Source of the DNA: Sandaracinomonas sp041180785 | Lineage (GTDB): Bacteria > Bacteroidota > Bacteroidia > Cytophagales > Spirosomataceae | Assembly (NCBI GenBank): GCA_041180785.1 | Contig: JBEGQV010000042.1 | Location: forward strand, 1 to 6,734 | Length of the DNA stretch: 6,734 nt | Reading direction: 5' to 3' | Shown: positions 6,235 through 6,734 of the stretch, in pieces | Numbering within the stretch: position 1 is the first letter of the stretch | How the letters are laid out: each line of letters begins with the position of its first letter | Made by a program: the position numbers and the translations under genes | Notes under the pieces: model-generated | What the model was told of the DNA's origin: nothing | The model's input: only the letters and a program-made list of their open reading frames with translations | The model's database searches: none

Positions 6235-6734
6235 TTACATTCGTTTATAATATAAAGAAATCAATAAATTAGGTAAAAAAGCTAAAGCAATTTTCTGAAA
6301 AAATTCATCTTTCGCAATACTTCCTGCATTAATCCCTTGAACTCCCTGAACCAATTGGATTAAATATTGCTTCCCTTCTCTTGATTCAATTTGAGGAGAA
6401 TATTTCTGAATTTCAGCTATACTTTGAATGACAAACTTTTGAATCACTTCTAATCCTAGGGTACTTTGATAAAAAATCTGTAAAGAAAAATAACCAACAA
6501 CAGCTGTTAAAAAAACAAACGCATATTGGTAAGCAAATAATTTTAAAAAGTGTAATTTTTCAATTGATTGATGCTTTGTAAAATGATACACCAAATACCA
6601 TTGAGCAATTAACAGAAATAAAAATGTAGGAGCCTTCTTACCTCCAAGTGGAATGATACCCATTTGGTAAAGTATAATACAATAAAGTGCGCTCAATAAT
6701 GATACACTAATGATTAAGGTTATTAATAATTTCC
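6235..6734 (-). CDS. DUF4199-like membrane protein, 5'-partial
   Basis: The minus-strand frame stays open to the right edge of the window. The first possible start inside it (TTG at 6696-6694) lies within a hydrophobic segment and is probably not the real start. The visible 165 residues begin KLLITLIISVSLLSALYCII, a first membrane segment already under way, followed by YQMGIIPLGGKK. Further segments lie near residues 34-51, 65-86 and 145-163, with a polar stretch at about 95-145 between the last two. The layout of four segments with a long loop before the last, and the LSALYCIILYQMGIIPLG opening, resemble DUF4199 variants and mirror the next gene, suggesting a diverged paralogue pair. The stop lies 2 bp before the next ATG, so it belongs to the same operon. 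The promoter and N-terminus are outside the window. The family assignment is tentative and no function can be given. Confidence 0.65.
   Translation of the reverse strand, partial: KLLITLIISVSLLSALYCIILYQMGIIPLGGKKAPTFLFLLIAQWYLVYHFTKHQSIEKLHFLKLFAYQYAFVFLTAVVGYFSLQIFYQSTLGLEVIQKFVIQSIAEIQKYSPQIESREGKQYLIQLVQGVQGINAGSIAKDEFFQKIALAFLPNLLISLYYKRM

Noticed and set aside
6694..6696. TTG as the start of the last minus-strand gene
   Set aside because: The frame continues to the window edge with hydrophobic residues that complete the first membrane segment, so the true start is upstream.
1..6734. Mobile element, CRISPR array, tRNA or rRNA
   Set aside because: No transposase or integrase frame, no regularly spaced repeats, no cloverleaf or rRNA-like stretch was seen. 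Coding sequence fills almost every base.

Overview
The window is A+T-rich DNA from a member of the Bacteroidota. This rests on three things seen here: a fused lpxC/fabZ gene, a permease that reads as GldF (a Bacteroidota gliding-associated ABC component), and a DUF4199 membrane protein, a family largely confined to this phylum. The order below the phylum cannot be fixed. A lone ABC ATPase directly after lpxA leans away from the Flavobacteriales arrangement as I recall it, but that is inference.

Left part (1-4962, plus strand): a tightly packed run of five genes. It holds an HD-domain phosphohydrolase (5' end cut off by the window), lpxD, lpxC/fabZ, lpxA and a stand-alone ABC ATPase. The gaps are 21, 7 and 5 bp, followed by a 1-base TAATG overlap. 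LpxA, LpxC and LpxD carry out the first three steps of lipid A synthesis, and FabZ makes the acyl chains of ordinary phospholipids. The cluster therefore places the branch point between lipid A and phospholipid on one transcript. The catalytic residues of all four lipid enzymes are intact.

Right part (4950-6734, minus strand): a convergent membrane-protein operon read right to left. It holds a DUF4199-like protein (5' end beyond the window), a DUF4199 protein and gldF, separated by 2 bp and then a TAATG overlap. No gldG follows gldF. Instead, gldF ends inside the last codons of the ABC ATPase gene (13 bp tail-to-tail overlap).

The most striking non-coding signal is a perfect 14-bp inverted repeat with a one-base centre at 4912-4940. 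It lies inside the 3' coding end of the ABC ATPase, 9 bases beyond the gldF stop on the minus strand, and is followed in that direction by a T-rich tract. It looks like the terminator of the gldF operon written into the opposing gene.

There is essentially no intergenic DNA, and I saw no RNA gene, mobile element, CRISPR array or long repeat. I found no convincing undescribed multi-gene system. The better leads are the embedded terminator, the orphan gldF with its DUF4199 partners, and the partnerless ABC ATPase with altered Q- and H-loops.
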